In this document: piece after piece, positions 53,483-64,000 of the stretch | Numbering within the stretch: the first letter of the stretch is position 1 | How the letters are laid out: every line of letters begins with the position of its first letter | From: Alteromonas naphthalenivorans | GTDB taxonomy: Bacteria > Pseudomonadota > Gammaproteobacteria > Enterobacterales > Alteromonadaceae | NCBI RefSeq assembly: GCF_000213655.1 | Contig: NC_015554.1 | Location: 1,178,001-1,242,000 of the forward strand | Reading direction: 5' to 3' | DNA length: 64,000 nucleotides | Notes under the pieces: model-generated | Seen by the model: only the letters and a program-made list of their open reading frames with translations | Told to the model about the DNA's origin: nothing | Databases searched by the model: none | Translations under genes and position numbers: made by a program

Positions 53483-56400
53483 GTGAAATGGAGTTTCTTA
53501 AACATGGCATCCTCTATCCAGCAAAGTAACTTTGGGTTTCTACAAGAGCATGATTCACTTTTAGTGGAAATTGCCTCCTCTGCTGAAAAAGCCTTCTCGA
53601 GCGATCCTAACACAACGTTAATGAAGCTTAGGCAACTGGGTGAGGCGCTGGCACAACACATTGCAGCATTGGTTGGAATTGAGTTTGACGATAAGACTTC
53701 CCAGGCTGATTTAATCTACAAAATAAACCGTGAGTTACAGCTAGAGCCGGTAGTCAGAGAGTTATTCCATACTCTTAGAATGGAAGGTAACAAAGCAATC
53801 CATACGTTTAGAACTCAGCACAAAGAAGCCATGAATGGTTTAGTGGTTGCACGTAAACTAGCCATATGGTTTCACCAGTCTTTCGGAAAATCAGGGGTTC
53901 AATTTAAACCTGGCCCTTTTATTCCACCTACAGACCCCAGCGAACAGTTACGTCAGTTACAGTCTGAAATTGCAAAGTTAAAAAGTGATTTAGAACAAGC
54001 CAATGTTGACTTGGATTCCAGTAATCAACTTCATGCGCTCGTAGCTAAAGAAAAAGCAGAGTATGAAGTATTGGCAATGGCAATGGACGAGGAATCTCGA
54101 TCTTTGGCGAAGCAAGCGTCTGAACATGAAGATGCCTTACAAGCACAACGTAAGGATTACGAAACAAAAATAAAGGCACTTCAAGCTCAGCTAGCGGCGG
54201 CTGATGAGAAAACGCAAACTGCCCAACGCAGTCAGATAAACAAAAATACACAGGCGGCAACGCAACACATTGTGTTGGATGAAGCGCTAACCCGCATTTT
54301 AATCGATCAGCAACTGTTAGAAGCGGGTTGGACAGCCGATAGCGAAGCGCTTACTTATAAAAGTGGGGCTCGACCAGAAAAAGGCAGGAATATCGCTATT
54401 GCTGAATGGCCTACTGAACATAATGGCGAAAAAGGTAGAGCAGACTATGTACTGTTTTACGGTTTAACGCCCATGGCCGTGGTTGAGGCGAAGAAAGAAA
54501 ACACCAACGTTGCAGGAAAAATTTCGCAAGCGGAACGATATAGCAAGGGTTTTAGTGTTTCACCCCCTATGCTGGGCGCATGGGATTTAGCAGGTTTAAC
54601 AATTGCCTGGCCTGATGAACAAGAAAGCCATTATAAAATCCCGTTTGTTTATTCTTGCAATGGTCGCCCTTACGTTCCTCAGCTGGCTGAACAGTCTGGA
54701 ACCTGGTTTCGTGATGTGCGGGAACCTGCCAATATTAAACGTGCACTCCCTAAGTTTCATACGCCAGAAGGCTTAATCGACAAACTCAAACGCAGTAAAG
54801 AAGAGGCTGAGAAAAAACTAAAAACTGAGCCATTCGGCTATTTAAAAGTTCGCGATTATCAGCAAAAAGCCATTATTGCGGTGGAAAATACGCTAGCGAA
54901 AGAAGTACGCACGGCGCTGTTAGCTATGGCTACCGGTACGGGTAAGACGCGCACCATCATTGGTTTGATGTACCGGTTTCTAAAGGCTGAGAGATTTAAG
55001 CGTATTCTATTTTTGGTAGATCGCACCGCACTTGGTCAGCAAGCCATTGATGCTTTTAATGAAGCACCACTAGAACAAAACCATACCTTATCTAAAATCT
55101 ATAATGTTGCAGAGCTGGGAGATATGGCTGCTGAGGCTGAAACGCGTGTGCAGGTAGCAACTGTACAGGCCATGGTAAAGCGCATATTTATGAGCGATAA
55201 CCCGCCACCGTTAGACCAGTTTGATTGTATTATTATTGATGAAGCCCACAGAGGGTATACGCTCGACCAGGAAATGACCGAAGGCGAAATCGCTACGCGG
55301 GATGCGAGTCAGTATCTTTCCAGTTACCGCCGGGTGCTCGACTATTTTGATGCCGTCAAAATTGGCTTAACGGCAACGCCAGCAAAACACACCAGCGAAA
55401 TTTTCGGCACACCTGTTTATACCTATTCATACAGGGAAGCGGTAGCGGATGACTGGCTAATAGATCACGAACCACCTATTCGATACGAAACATTACTCAC
55501 GCAAAACGGGATTAAATTTGCCAAAGGTGCCGAAGTTAGTGCCATTAACACCCAAACTGGTGAAGTACAAAGTGCAGAGCTAGACGATGAACTTAATTTT
55601 GAAGTGGAAGCTTTTAATCGCAAAGTAATTAATGAAAACTTCAACAAAGTGATTTGTCAGCAACTGGTTCAAGAACTCGATCCGTTCGGGGATGAAAAAA
55701 CTCTGATTTTCTGCGCAACCGATTTGCATGCCGATATGGTAAAGCGACTTTTAGACGAAGCGTTTAAAGACCTTTATAACGGTGAATATAACCAAGCGGC
55801 AGTGGCTAAAATCACCGGGCAAAGCGACAAAGTAGAACAGCTCATTCGACAGTATAAAAACGAACGCTATCCAAATATTGCTATTACTGTAGACCTACTG
55901 ACCACCGGTATCGATGTTCCCAAAATTTGTAACCTCGTTTTTATGCGGCGGGTTAAATCACGGATTTTGTATGAGCAAATGATTGGCCGTGCTACCCGCC
56001 GCTGTGATGACATTGGTAAAACGGTATTTCGAATTTACGACCCGGTGGATATTTATGCCGCGTTGGCCGATGTTAATACCATGAAGCCATTGGTTAAAGA
56101 TCCCAATATTACGTTGGAACAATTGGTACACGAAATCACTAATCCGCAACAATTGGAACGCGCGTTGAATGCACCCGGTGATGCGCCTGAGCAAAGCCAT
56201 GCTGATGTGGTGTTAAGTCAACTCAGTCAAAAAGTGATGCGCGTAATGCGAAAGGCCGATAAAAAAGCCGAGAGCAAACCAGTACTTAAACAAAAACTTG
56301 ATGAATTATAGGGTTTATGGGGCGTCGAGCCCAAAAGCCTGCATAAACACTTACACGAGCTTGGGCCTAAGCTAGCTGCGGCTTTTATTACAAAACATAG

Positions 56401-57025
56401 CGGTTTGATAAATCAGTTGGCAGAAGTGAATGAGTTACTCGGCAGTGAACGCCAGCCTATAATTTCTGAACATCATGATGAGATAAGAGAACGCACCCAA
56501 AGCTACGGTGTACATCAAAAGCCAGAAGATTATCTGGACAGCTTTAACCAGTTTATAAAAGAGCAGCTTAACCAAAGTGCAGCTCTTGCGGTAGTGGTAA
56601 ATAAACCTCGAGATCTGACTCGCGACCAACTAAAAGAAATTAAACTATTACTTGATGGTGCAGGATACTCAGAGGCTAAACTACAAAGCGCTGTACGCAA
56701 CCAAACTAACCATGATATTGCAGCAAGCATAATTGGCCATATTCGCCGCGCAGCATTCGGCGAGCCATTGGTACCCTTTGAAAAACGTGTTGCACAGGCT
56801 ATGCTGCGAATATTTGAAAGTCATAACTGGTTACCTGCACAGCGCAAATGGCTTGATCGCCTGGCAAAACAACTGGTTCACGAAGTCATTGTTGATAGAG
56901 AATTCGTAAACAGCCGATTTGCAGAGCAGGGCGGAGCAAAGCAGCTGGATAAAGTACTGGGTAACCAGCTGGATACAATACTGGATGGACTGAGTGATAC
57001 AATTTGGCCTTCCCAAAGTGCATAA
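53483..57025 (+). pseudogene. hsdR: Type I restriction enzyme R subunit, split by an amber codon
   Basis: The R subunit drives ATP-dependent translocation and cutting. The N-terminal region (DUF4145-like, then HSDR_N with IAEWPTE...GRADYVLFYGLTPMAVVEAKKE) holds the nuclease site (D...E-A-K). SF2 helicase motifs follow: ATGTGKTRTIIG, DEAHRGY, LTATPAKHT and ITVDLLTTGIDVP, MIGRATRR. The frame stops at TAG 56309-56311 after KLDEL. The same frame continues with GLWGVEPKSLHKHLHELGP and the C-terminal EcoEI_R_C region to 57025, totalling ~1180 codons. A CAG-to-TAG change would explain it. Starts at 53483 or 53504 are both possible. Confidence 0.88.
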
Positions 57026-57054
57026 ACTTTATATGTATAAGTAAACAGAAAAAC

Positions 57055-57080
57055 TATACATGTTATAAAGTACATGTATA
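57055..57080. promoter_or_regulatory. Operator-like inverted repeat before the Fic gene
   Basis: TATACATGT (57055-57063) and ACATGTATA (57072-57080) form a perfect 9-bp inverted repeat with 8-nt spacer. TATACAT recurs at 57096-57102. It lies in the short hsdR-fic gap, so the fic gene probably has its own regulated promoter. Confidence 0.55.
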
Positions 57081-57141
57081 ATTTTTTGCAAAATCTATAC
57101 ATATACAGTTCTAAATGTATAAAAAGGACATAATATTAATC

Positions 57142-58221
57142 ATGACTGCATCTATCCCATTGTTACCACTTGATAATATAGAGCAGTGGGAAACCCGCGC
57201 AGTACTCAAAAAAGTGGCTGAAGCTCACCGATATCTGGCCGAATTAAAGGGTGTTGCCGCCAGCATTCCCAATGAAGCAATACTAATCAATACGCTTGCC
57301 TTACAGGAAGCAAAAGACAGCTCGGAAGTGGAAAACATTGTAACCACGCATGACGAGCTTTATAAAGCTAACTTATTTGAAGAAGCCATTACTAGCCCTG
57401 CAACCAAAGAAGTGCAGGATTACGCAGTAGCATTAAAGCTGGGCTTTCAAGCAGCACGGCAAAGTAAACTCATTCGCTTAAGTGACATCCTTGCCATCCA
57501 GCAAAACCTGGAGCACAACAACGCAGGCTTGCGAAAGCTACCCGGTACAGATTTAAAAAATGCTCGTACGGGGGAAGTAGTGTACACCCCGCCACAACAT
57601 GCAGACGAAATAACGGCGCTAATGGATAACTTGGTGCAATTTATTAATAACGATGAGTTATGCGATGCAGACCCGCTGGTAAAAATGGCCATCATCCATC
57701 ATCAGTTTGAAAGCATTCACCCATTCTACGATGGCAATGGCCGCACAGGGCGGATCCTGAATATTTTGTACTTGGTGGTTAAAGACTTGCTTAACCTGCC
57801 AGTACTGTATTTAAGCCGTTTTATTATTCAGCACAAAGCAGATTACTATAATAATTTGCAGGCCGTGCGTGATACCGGTAACTGGGAACCCTGGATAGCC
57901 TTTATGCTTGGTGGCGTTATCGACACAGCGCAAAACACAATTTCACTCATTACCGAAATGAAAAGCCTGATGGCTAATGTGAAACACGGTATTCGTGAAC
58001 AATTGCCCAAAATCTATAGCCAGGACTTACTCAACAACTTGTTTCATCACCCCTATACCAAAATCGATTTTATCATCGAAGAGCTAGGGGTAACGCGAAT
58101 AACCGCTACTAAATATTTAGAGCAACTAGTAGAACACGGCTTTTTAACCAAACAAAAAATTGGCCGCGCCAACTACTACATTAATGAGCCGTTGTGCAAA
58201 GTACTGATAGCACACAGTTAA
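57142..58221 (+). CDS. Fic-domain AMP-transferase with inhibitory motif and winged helix
   Basis: About 359 aa from the ATG at 57142 (MTASIPLLPLD); AAGGA lies 13 nt upstream, while the earlier ATG at 57115 has none. The Fic core HPFYDGNGRTGR is intact. An N-terminal inhibitory helix motif SSEVEN fits (S/T)xxxE(G/N), so it is a class II self-inhibited Fic protein (Fic_N). The C-terminus has a winged helix (IIEELGVTRITATKYLEQLVEHGFL). It transfers AMP to a target hydroxyl. It sits between hsdR and hsdM, a recurring position for Fic genes, and may watch over the restriction system. Confidence 0.88.
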   Translation: MTASIPLLPLDNIEQWETRAVLKKVAEAHRYLAELKGVAASIPNEAILINTLALQEAKDSSEVENIVTTHDELYKANLFEEAITSPATKEVQDYAVALKLGFQAARQSKLIRLSDILAIQQNLEHNNAGLRKLPGTDLKNARTGEVVYTPPQHADEITALMDNLVQFINNDELCDADPLVKMAIIHHQFESIHPFYDGNGRTGRILNILYLVVKDLLNLPVLYLSRFIIQHKADYYNNLQAVRDTGNWEPWIAFMLGGVIDTAQNTISLITEMKSLMANVKHGIREQLPKIYSQDLLNNLFHHPYTKIDFIIEELGVTRITATKYLEQLVEHGFLTKQKIGRANYYINEPLCKVLIAHS

Positions 58222-58249
58222 GAACCAAATTATTAATTAAGAGACACAC

Positions 58250-59859
58250 ATGACAAATAACGATATCGTTCAAAAACTCTGGAACCTCTGCGACGTGCTG
58301 CGAGACGACGGCATTAATTATTCAGATTATGTAACCGAGCTGGTACTTCTGCTATTTATTAAAATGGTGCACGAAAACACAGAAGCGGGAGTATTAAAAC
58401 GCCATCCTTTACCAGGGGGATGTCGTTGGACAGACATCAACGAAAAGTCGGGTATTAATCTGCTAAATGACTACAAACGCATTCTATTAAGCCTTTCAAC
58501 AGGTAAAGATTCAGACGGCAATATTGTGCACGAAGACCACTTATCAGTGCAATCTACGCCGATGCACAAACTCGACTGCGTGAACCACGCCATCTAGAAC
58601 AAATGATCAAAACCCTCGACCATATTGATTGGTTTAGCGCCCAAAAAGACGGGCTAGGCGATTTGTATGAGGGGCTTTTAGAAAAGAACGCTTCGGAAAC
58701 AAAATCCGGGGCAGGTCAGTACTTCACTCCACGTGCGCTAATCAACAGCATGGTGCGCTGCATTAAGCCGCAAGTTGGCGAAGTGATACAAGATCCAGCG
58801 GTAGGCACAGCTGGATTCTTAGTTGCCGCCGACCAGTATATGCGTGAGCAAACTGATGATTACTTAGAACTTTCTGCTAAAGAAGCTGATTTCCAGAAAA
58901 ACAAAGCTTTCGTTGGCGTTGAACTGGTACCTAATACCCGACGCTTAGCGTTAATGAATTGCTTACTGCACGGAATGGAAGGCGACGAAGAGGGCGTAGT
59001 GCACTTAGGAAATGCACTAGGCGATGCAGGGAAGGAGTTAAAACAAGCTGATATTATATTGGCAAATCCGCCTTTTGGTACCAGTAAAGGTGGTGAAGCA
59101 TCCAATACCAGAGACGATCTCACTTACAAAACTACCAACAAACAACTGGCGTTTTTACAGCATATATATCGCAACTTAAAACCTGGTGGCCGGGCGGCAG
59201 TCGTACTGCCGGATAACGTACTGTTTGAAGCCGGTGTAGGTACCGATGTTCGCCGCGACCTAATGAATAAGTGCAATCTACACACTATTTTACGCCTGCC
59301 AACGGGTATTTTTTATGCTCAAGGCGTAAAAACCAACGTTCTGTTTTTTACTAAAGGTTCTGCAAAGGACAAACACCAGGAAGAAAACTGCACTGAAAAT
59401 GTGTGGGTATATGACCTGCGCACAAACATGCCCAGTTTTGGTAAACGCAGCCCCTTTGGTAATGCAGATATTGGCTTTACACTCGATGAATTTGGTAAAG
59501 ACCTGCACCTAGGTGCTTTTGAAAAGGTCTATGGCGAATCTTCAGATGGCATAAATAGCCGAAGTGAAGGTGAATACAGCTTTGGTGCACAAGACATTGA
59601 AGTAGACAAGGAAGTCGTTGAGGAAAACCAAGGTATTGATGAACGTCTTGCGCACTCCCGCTGGCGCTGCTTTAGTCGTGGGTGGATTCGCGAAACGAAA
59701 GGCGATTCTTTAGATATTTCCAGGTTAAGAGATAAAGACAGTATGGATGCGGCGGATTTGCCTGAGCCAGATGTTTTAGCTCGAGAAGCTAAAGGTGAGC
59801 TGGAAGAGGCGCTAAAGGAAATTGATGCGTTATTGGTAGCTTTGGAAGGTGCGAGCTGA
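58250..59859 (+). pseudogene. hsdM: Type I restriction-modification methylase subunit, frameshifted
   Basis: HsdM makes N6-methyladenine at the site set by HsdS. The first frame (58250 to ~58535) has the HsdM_N domain (NDIVQKLWNLCDVLRDDGINYSDYVTELV in pieces). A one-base loss near 58535-58537 shifts to the second frame, where PLISAIYADAQTRLREPRHLEQM continues into the methylase domain: DPAVGTAGFLVA (SAM motif I) and NPPFGTSKGGEA (NPPF motif IV). The total is ~536 codons, normal for HsdM. Restart at 58603 would give a protein without the N-domain. Confidence 0.88.
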
Positions 59860-61397
59860 TGGCTATACCGGCATCTTGGAAACAAACTGAACTTAGTGAA
59901 ATTCTGCTTTCGATAATTGGGGGCGGAACACCAAGTAAATCCATTCCAAGCTACTACGAAGGTAATATACCTTGGATGAGTGTAAAGGATATGAACAAAA
60001 GTATCCTACAAGATACTGTTGACCACATTTCAGAAGAAGCTGTAAAGAACAGCAGCACTAATGTGATTCCTTCAGGAACACCTATTGTTGCGACTAGAAT
60101 GAGTCTAGGGAAAATTGTTGTCGCAAATTTTGATTCTGCAATCAATCAGGATCTGAAAGCATTGTTTCCTGCTAGTGGTGTCAATCACGAATACCTGATT
60201 GGTTGGTACAGGTCGATTTCGCGTAAGGTTGAAGAACTCGGAATGGGTACTACGGTTAAAGGCATTCGTTTAGAAGTTCTTAAATCATTAGAATTCCCAC
60301 TACCTCCACTAGGAGAACAAAAAGTCATCGCCGACAAGCTCGACACACTGCTGGCACAGGTGGAAGCCACCAAAGCCCGGCTCGAGCGTATTCCCGAAAT
60401 CCTGAAAACCTTCCGCCAATCTGTCCTCGCTGATGCAGTGAGTGGCAAGTTGACGGAGGAGTGGAGAGCAGTAAATAAATCGGATTTCACGAAAGAAGAG
60501 CGACTAGAAGAAATTCGAAAATATAAATATGAAACATGGATAGAAGAACAAGAAGCTAAATATGAAGCGAAAGGAAAGTGGCCAAAAACAGATTCTTGGA
60601 AGAAAAAATATAAAGAAGCTGAAATTGATCCTGAGTTTAAATCAAGAGAGTTACCTGAAAGTTGGGTGAACCAACCTTTAGATGGATTAGTTTACATATC
60701 AGCACGAATAGGCTGGAAAGGTTTAAAGGCATCTGAATATACCCAATCAGGCCCATTGTTCCTTAGTGTACATTCATTGAACTATGGGCGAGAGGTTAAA
60801 CTCTCAGAAGCGTTTAATATCTCACCGGAGAGATACGATGAAAGCCCTGAAATAATGTTACAAAATGACGATATTCTTCTTTGCAAAGATGGCGCGGGTA
60901 TTGGAAAAATAGGAATTGTGAAAAACTTGGCAGAGCCGGCAAGTATTAACTCTTCTCTGCTATTGATTCGTTCAGGTAAATATTTTGTCCCAGAGTTTCT
61001 TTATTTCTTTTTAGCTGGACCAACAATGCAAAGGCTTGTTCAGGAAAGAATGACAGGTTCAGCTGTACCTCATTTGTTTCAAAGAGATGTGAAGGAGTTT
61101 GTATTAGAAATACCACCGATATCTGAGCAACGTGAGATAGTTCGACGCGTTGAAGAGTTACTTGCGTTTGCCGATGGCATCGAGCAAAAAGCCAATGCAG
61201 CACTCCAAAGAGTGAATAACCTCACCCAATCTATTTTAGCCAAAGCATTTCGCGGTGAACTCACCGCCAATTGGCGTGCGGCAAATCCTGAATCAATTTG
61301 CGGAGAAAATAGTGCTGAGGCTTTGTTGGAAAAAATTAAAGCAGAACGTGAAGCGTTTAAGCCGGTTAAAAAAAGTAGTGTAAGGAAAAAATCCTGA
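59859..61397 (+). CDS. hsdS: Type I restriction-modification specificity subunit
   Basis: The 512-aa protein has two target-recognition domains (residues ~5-150 and ~265-425), each starting with a typical segment (WKQTELSEILLSIIGGGTPSKS; WVNQPLDGLVYISARIGW). Each ends in the conserved PPLGEQKVIADKLDTLLA or PPISEQREIVRRVEELLAFAD helix. The spacer has LADAVSGKLTEEWR and the tail LAKAFRGELTANWR. It sets the bipartite DNA site for the complex. The start overlaps the hsdM stop by one base. Unlike hsdR and hsdM it is intact. Confidence 0.92.
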   Translation: MAIPASWKQTELSEILLSIIGGGTPSKSIPSYYEGNIPWMSVKDMNKSILQDTVDHISEEAVKNSSTNVIPSGTPIVATRMSLGKIVVANFDSAINQDLKALFPASGVNHEYLIGWYRSISRKVEELGMGTTVKGIRLEVLKSLEFPLPPLGEQKVIADKLDTLLAQVEATKARLERIPEILKTFRQSVLADAVSGKLTEEWRAVNKSDFTKEERLEEIRKYKYETWIEEQEAKYEAKGKWPKTDSWKKKYKEAEIDPEFKSRELPESWVNQPLDGLVYISARIGWKGLKASEYTQSGPLFLSVHSLNYGREVKLSEAFNISPERYDESPEIMLQNDDILLCKDGAGIGKIGIVKNLAEPASINSSLLLIRSGKYFVPEFLYFFLAGPTMQRLVQERMTGSAVPHLFQRDVKEFVLEIPPISEQREIVRRVEELLAFADGIEQKANAALQRVNNLTQSILAKAFRGELTANWRAANPESICGENSAEALLEKIKAEREAFKPVKKSSVRKKS

Positions 61398-61967
61398 TGC
61401 GTTTGCTGTCGCTAACTTTGGAAGGGCAGTACAAAGGATTGAAAGATCAGACCTTTAATTTTGAGGATGCCGATGACAATGTCATCGCATTTATTGGTTT
61501 AAATGGCTCTGGCAAATCCCAACTATTGGAGTTAATTGCAGAGTGTTTTGCCTATCTAGAACGTTTGCAGCGAACTGATTTTAAAAACAAAGGGCATTTA
61601 GGATTCGACTTTTCACTGGTTTATAGCATGAGCGGTTATGTAAATGCTGCACCTTCTGCTCGTGCGGAAGTATTCGGGGAAAAACTCCAAATTGCTGATG
61701 GTTTTACTGATCCCAAATTTTCGGTATCAGTCAATGGCGGTGACGTACAGCCAATCGATGTTGAGCAAGCCGACCAATCAATAAAAATAGGCTTAGAACA
61801 ATTACCTTTACCGAATGTTGTAGGATATTCCTCCGGTCTTAATGAAAACTTACAACGTCCGTTTTTGAAAAATGCGAACCAGTTGTTTAAGGCTTTGAAA
61901 GCTAGGGCGCGTTACCATAAAGAAAAACGGGCATTAGATCTGTCCTATGAAAATATGCATATTCTCA
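61397..61967 (+). pseudogene. Restriction-associated AAA ATPase, truncated by an IS
   Basis: About 190 residues remain. The Walker A (FIGLNGSGKSQLLELIAECF) near residue 32 and the SMC-like N-terminus (LTLEGQYKGLKDQTFNF) show an ABC/AAA_21-type ATPase. Genes of this kind occur after hsdS in some type I systems ('restriction system-associated AAA family ATPase'). The start overlaps the hsdS stop. The IS21-family end begins about 61968 and the frame then runs through IS sequence to a stop at 62008. The rest of the gene, if kept, lies beyond the window. Confidence 0.78.
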
Positions 61968-61974
61968 TGCATCG

Positions 61975-62079
61975 CGATCACCTAATACCATCTAAGCCGA
62001 TCACCTAATACTATCCATCGCGATCACTCAATACCATCGATGCAGATCACTTTTTGGTCAAAATGGTATTGAGTGATCG
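61975..62079. repeat. IS21-type terminal repeats
   Basis: Three direct copies of CGATCAC(C/T)(T/C)AATAC(C/T)A at 61975-61990, 61998-62013 and 62021-62036, phased at 23 bp, and an inverted copy at 62064-62079. Such multiple repeats are IstA binding sites in the family. Confidence 0.85.
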
Positions 62080-62158
62080 GCTTGAATGGTATCGTTCAAT
62101 TTATACTCATTTTTGTCTATCCAGTAGGTGTTTTTAACCGTTATCCTTTTCATTTTTG

Positions 62159-63719
62159 ATGATGAGAATAACCATGCCAACGGCACCTATTTCAATGCGT
62201 AAACTTAAAGAGATTTTAAGACTAAAATACGACTGTAAACTCAGTCATCGAAAGATAGCAAACAGCTTATCTATTTCACCTTCAATTGTTTCTAAATATG
62301 CCTGTAAATCAGCAGAGTTAGGTATCACTTGCTGGCCACTTGATGAAAAATGGGATGATCATTCTCTGCAACGAGCATTCTTCAAAACAAAGCCCCGACT
62401 AAAAGGCTTTAGTATTCCTGACTGGTTGTTAGTTCAGCAGGAGCTGCGACCCAAAACCATGACGCTATTGCTGCTTTGGCAAGAATACAAAGAGCGACAC
62501 GAGGAAGGATTTTACAGTTACACCCACTTCTGCCGACAGTACAAGGCATGGCTTAAATGTCAAAAAACCGTCCATGCGACAAAACCATAAAGCAGGTGAA
62601 AAACTGTTTGTTGATTACTGCGGCCCAACTATGAATATTGTTGATGCTAGTACAGGTGAATACCGTACAGCTCAAGTGTTTGTCGCAGTTATGGGCGCAT
62701 CTAATTATACGTATGCGGAGGCAACGTATAGCCAAAAGCTAGAAGATTGGGTGATGAGTCATGCTCGTTGTTTTGAGTTTCTTGGTGGTGTGCCAGAGCT
62801 GGTAATCCCTGACAACTTAAAAAGTGCGGTAACTAAACCTTGTCGATATGAGCCTGATTTAAATCCAACCTACCAACAATTGGCGACACACTACAATACG
62901 GTCATTGTGCCTGCTAGACCTTATAAGCCCAAGGATAAAGCCAAAGCAGAAGTGGGTGTGCAAATTGTCGAACGCTGGATAATGGCACGGCTTCGCAATG
63001 AAAGCTTCTTTAGCTTGCGCCAATTAAACCTAAAGATACAAAAACTGCTTGTCGACTTAAACCAGCGGAAAATGAAGAAGCACCCTGGTTCAAGGCTCAG
63101 TCAGTTTGAATCCATTGATAAACCTGCTCTCAAACCACTACCCACACAGGCTTACAGTTACACCTTAGTCAAACAAGTAAGCGTGCATATTGATTATCAT
63201 GTCGAAGTTGAAAAACACTACTACTCAGTACCTCATACCTTGATCAAACAAAAGCTTGAAGCCCATGCCACAGGTCAACTGGTGACACTTTACCATCAGG
63301 GTGTTCAAGTAGCCGTTCATCCAAGATCACACCGAGAAGGTGCACACACTACGCTTGATCTACATATGCCAATAGCTCATCAAAAGCAGCAGCAATGGAC
63401 ACCACAACGGTTCGAGCGTTGGGCAGCTAAGTTCGGTGGTTCAACGGAGCAGTTTGTTATGCAATTGATGCAAGCTAAAAAGCATCCAGAACAAAGCTAC
63501 CGTGCTTGTATGGGGTTATTAAGCCTAGGTAAGAAGTTTACTGACCAACGTCTTGAAGCAGCCTGTCATCGCGCATTAGCCACAGGTGTTACTCGCGTAA
63601 AACAAGTAAAAAACATTTTAGAAAAGGGCTTGGATAAGCAACCCTTACCACAAGCTCAAGGTGATTTACTACAAGATATTGATCATAAAAATATCCGCGG
63701 CAACAACTATTACCATTAA
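62159..63719 (+). pseudogene. istA: IstA transposase, in two frames
   Basis: The first frame (to 62590) gives the N-terminal helix-turn-helix (LSHRKIANSLSISPSIVSKYA). The second (to 63719) gives the DDE core: [10 protein letters not shown] (Asp), [11 protein letters not shown] (Asp) and [16 protein letters not shown] (Glu), then the C-terminal Mu-like part. The join is a run of six A (62562-62567). With five, the frame would read through [18 protein letters not shown], as in intact IstA. Either a mutation, slippage-dependent expression, or a sequencing error. Start taken at 62159, uncertain. Confidence 0.85.
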
Positions 63720-63747
63720 TCAAAACTAACAAACCAAAGGAAATCTT

Positions 63748-64000
63748 ATGCAAAATATCAATCAACAAGTCAATAACCAGTTAAGTAACTTAAAGCTAAG
63801 CGGTATACGTGATGCACTATTGCAGCAATATGAGCAACCCAATCTATACGTAGAACAAAGTTTCGAAGAGCGGCTAAGTTTATTGCTTGAGCATGAAATA
63901 ACACAGCGTGACCAGCGTAAAATTGATCGCTTAACTCGTCAAGCAAAGTTCAGAGTTGGCGGCACACTGGCTCAACTAAACTATGGCGCAGCACGACAAC
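63748..64000 (+). CDS. istB: IstB helper ATPase (5' part)
   Basis: The ATG at 63748 follows AAAGGAAATCTT. The visible 84 residues (LSNLKLSGIRDALLQQYEQ, then EERLSLLLEHEITQRDQRKIDRL) are the N-terminus of the IS21 ATPase that activates IstA. The Walker motifs lie past the window end. Confidence 0.9.
   Translation, partial: MQNINQQVNNQLSNLKLSGIRDALLQQYEQPNLYVEQSFEERLSLLLEHEITQRDQRKIDRLTRQAKFRVGGTLAQLNYGAARQ

Larger units (their letters stand above)
61968..64000 (+). mobile_element. IS21-family insertion sequence (left part)
   Basis: Multiple-terminal-repeat left end, istA and the start of istB are present; the right end is outside the window. The exact left border is estimated from where the AAA ATPase homology ends and the repeats begin. 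Confidence 0.9.

Overview
The window reads like a chromosome segment of a marine gammaproteobacterium of the Alteromonas/Paraglaciecola type. The evidence is the mix of an oligoalginate lyase, secreted alkaline phosphatases, a TonB siderophore receptor and Alteromonadales-like housekeeping genes (lpxH, ppiB, cysS, mltD, gloB, metG, mrp, dcd). This placement is inferred from protein character only. No rRNA operon and no CRISPR array were seen.

Layout. 1-32,750 is mostly core or ordinary niche genome: the end of an MDR-type dehydrogenase, a PL17 alginate lyase, a three-subunit molybdenum aldehyde oxidase (PaoABC type), a RAYT-like Y1 transposase, a yqiJ-yqiK (flotillin) pair with a frameshift, two tandem alkaline phosphatases behind Pho-box-like and Fur-box-like sites, then the housekeeping block. 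A self-complementary 12-bp motif (RTGGRYRYCCAY) recurs here. About ten copies or near-copies are packed into 330 bp before metG, and others lie inside reading frames.

32,766-48,319 is an integrated island. It starts in the 3' half of tRNA-Pro(GGG) and ends at a perfect 46-bp copy of that tRNA 3' end, with three TGTAGC(A/T) integrase arm-like sites inside each end. It encodes a P4-type integrase, a ColE2-like Rep protein, an AlpA-like protein, a second tyrosine recombinase, and three cargo modules that look defensive: (i) an unrecognised two-gene operon whose second gene has a PD-(D/E)xK nuclease N-terminus; (ii) a wHTH + nucleotidyltransferase + PP2C-like phosphatase operon bracketed by two copies of a tyrosine-recombinase 3' end; (iii) a Gabija-like OLD nuclease + UvrD helicase pair preceded by an extra Mrr-like nuclease gene.

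48,320-64,000 (end) is a second element abutting the first at the same tRNA-derived site. It has a frameshifted integrase, an excisionase, and a mobilisation module (Replic_Relax relaxase-like protein, TraD/TraG-like coupling ATPase) next to a structured possible oriT. A type I restriction-modification operon with an embedded Fic gene follows. That operon is damaged: hsdR carries an in-frame amber, hsdM a frameshift, and a downstream AAA ATPase gene is cut by an IS21-family element that runs off the window. Several lesions are one-base indels in or next to base runs, so sequencing error has to be excluded before calling them biological.
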